Source: G039029935 sp039029935
Lineage (GTDB): Bacteria > Chloroflexota > Anaerolineae > Caldilineales > Caldilineaceae
NCBI GenBank assembly: GCA_039029935.1
Contig: JBCCFC010000810.1
Span: 1 to 6,446, forward strand
DNA length: 6,446 nt
Direction of reading: 5' to 3'
The notes below the pieces were generated by a model. That model saw nothing but the letters and a program-made list of their open reading frames with translations, ran no database searches and was not told the DNA's origin. The stretch's first letter is position 1, and every line of letters starts with the position of its first letter. Shown piece by piece: positions 5,583 to 6,446 of this stretch. Position numbers and translations under genes: made by a program.

Positions 5583-6356
5583 CTCTTTCGGCATATACAT
5601 TTCATTGTCAATAGACACATCATCTGCCATATCATCCAGCTCATCACCTGCCGTCAAATCATTCACGACCTCCTCAACAATCTCACCGTCATTCATGCGG
5701 ATGATGCGGTCGCATAGGTCCCCGATTTCGGGTGTGTGGGTGACGATGATAAAGGTCTGTTTCGACACTTGGTTGAGTTCACGCATCATGGAAAGGATGT
5801 CAGCAGAGGTCTTGCTGTCGAGATTGCCTGTGGGTTCATCGGCCCAGATGATGGCGGGGTCGTTGACCAAGGCACGAGCGATAGTGACTCGTTGGCGTTG
5901 ACCACCCGAAAGCTCGGCGGGCTTGTGATGTGTACGGTCGCCCAGCCCGACCTTTTCAAGTGCCTCTATCGACCTACGGCGCGCCACGCCAGCTCTGGTT
6001 CCACTGACCAGCAGTGGCAGTTCGACATTTTCGGCGGCAGAGAGAACGGGCAGCAGATTATATGTCTGGAAGACAAAGCCCATGCGTTGGGCGCGATAGG
6101 TGGTGCGGCGGCGGTCGCCCATGCGTCGCAGAGACTCACCCTCGATCAGCACTTCGCCGCCATCAAAATCATCCAGCCCAGAGAGACAGTTGAGCAGCGT
6201 TGTTTTGCCACACCCCGACGGTCCCATCACCGCCACCATCTCACCTTTCTTCACATCCAAGCTCACACCACGCAGAGCCTGCACCTCAATTTTACCCGTT
6301 CGATAGGTTTTAATGACCTCGCTGGCTTGCACCATTGATTCCGTTTGTGTGTTCAT
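5580..6356 (-). CDS. ABC transporter ATP-binding protein, MacB/LolD/FtsE type, 258 aa
   Basis: Cytoplasmic ATPase that should dimerise, hydrolyse ATP and drive the permease encoded next. All catalytic motifs are present: Walker A GPSGCGKT (45-52), Q-loop glutamine 97 in VFQTYNLLP, signature LSGGQRQR (149-156), Walker B IIWADEPTGNLD (169-180) with D173 and catalytic E174, and H-loop His207 in IIVTHTPE. The Q-loop wording and the WADEPTGNLD form are typical of the FtsE/LolD/MacB branch that pairs with FtsX-like permeases. The family usually ends near 225-235 residues; here residues about 231-258 add an acidic tail rich in Asp and Glu. ATG 6356 is chosen because AGGA (6367-6364 on the minus strand) precedes it by 7 bases. 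A start at Met8 is possible and would not alter the domain. The last codons and the stop lie inside a repeat-derived inverted repeat. Probably the first gene of a two-gene operon. Confidence 0.93.
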   Translation of the reverse strand: MNTQTESMVQASEVIKTYRTGKIEVQALRGVSLDVKKGEMVAVMGPSGCGKTTLLNCLSGLDDFDGGEVLIEGESLRRMGDRRRTTYRAQRMGFVFQTYNLLPVLSAAENVELPLLVSGTRAGVARRRSIEALEKVGLGDRTHHKPAELSGGQRQRVTIARALVNDPAIIWADEPTGNLDSKTSADILSMMRELNQVSKQTFIIVTHTPEIGDLCDRIIRMNDGEIVEEVVNDLTAGDELDDMADDVSIDNEMYMPKE

Positions 6357-6363
6357 GTCGCAT

Positions 6364-6367
6364 TCCT
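6364..6367 (-). promoter_or_regulatory. Ribosome-binding site of the ABC ATPase
   Basis: On the minus strand AGGA (within TAGGAA) ends 7 bases before ATG 6356. It is a short match but correctly placed, and it supports this start over Met8. Confidence 0.5.
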
Positions 6368-6391
6368 ATGATATGTGGACGGTAGGGTGGT

Positions 6392-6405
6392 GGGGGGGGG
6401 GGGGG
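6392..6405. repeat. 14-base homopolymer (G14 on plus, C14 on the operon's coding strand)
   Basis: Fourteen consecutive G residues on the plus strand lie 36-49 bases upstream of the ATPase start codon. Shorter G-runs at 6380-6381, 6385-6387 and 6389-6390 adjoin it, so the plus strand (the template strand for the operon) could form a G-quadruplex. I find no confident promoter in 6357-6446. A TATTAA -10-like hexamer on the minus strand at 6428-6423 would need a -35 box outside the window. The tract may therefore sit in the leader of the ABC operon. Confidence 0.85.
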
Positions 6406-6446
6406 ATAAAGAGTTTGTGTTTTTAATAGAGTTGGGTAAAGAGAAA

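Noticed and set aside
5736..6338. 200-codon open frame on the plus strand
   Set aside because: It lies opposite the ABC ATPase, whose motifs are all intact in the minus frame. The product shows no recognisable domain.
6368..6373. TATCAT as a -10 box for the ATPase gene
   Set aside because: Transcription would begin about 5 bases before the start codon, downstream of the ribosome-binding site, and no -35 hexamer lies at proper distance.

Overview
The window looks like bacterial chromosomal DNA of moderately high G+C. It has ordinary Shine-Dalgarno sites, a sigma-70-type promoter and tight same-strand gene packing. Its most distinctive trait is intergenic tandem octamers of the AACCCTTC/AACTCTTC type. 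From memory, repeats of this style, together with very large duplicated FtsX-type permeases, suggest a Chloroflexota (Anaerolineae-like) bacterium. That assignment is a weak inference, because no marker gene is present.

All three convincing genes lie on the minus strand, so the window is best read right to left. At 6356-5580 is an ABC-transporter ATPase of the MacB/LolD/FtsE type with every nucleotide-binding motif intact. A 14-base homopolymer (C14 on the coding strand) sits just upstream of it. Next, at 5501-1044, is its likely partner, a 1485-residue permease with two FtsX-like modules, an extra N-terminal membrane segment and a huge first extracytoplasmic domain interrupted by an acidic Pro/Thr/Glu/Asp-rich linker. 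The two genes are 78 bp apart, and that gap is filled with octamer and heptamer tandem repeats. A second, oppositely oriented array of the same octamer family abuts the permease stop codon. The pair should form a type VII (mechanotransmission) ABC system that works on a substrate outside the membrane or exports one; the substrate cannot be read from sequence.

At 854-201 is a separate 217-residue protein. I recognise it as a member of a little-studied PD-(D/E)XK-nuclease-like family. It has its own TATAAT promoter, overlapped by a perfect 14-bp inverted repeat that looks like a repressor operator. The position expected to hold the metal-binding Asp of the nuclease fold reads Asn. This gene is visibly more AT-rich than the ABC genes.

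The left edge (1-200) has no convincing gene. It contains a perfect 44-nt palindrome with A/T tails (a bidirectional terminator), a second imperfect hairpin and a very short ORF with a good ribosome-binding site.

I see no clear new multi-gene system. The items most worth a second look are the operator-controlled nuclease-like gene, the octamer arrays bracketing the permease, and the C14 tract upstream of the operon.
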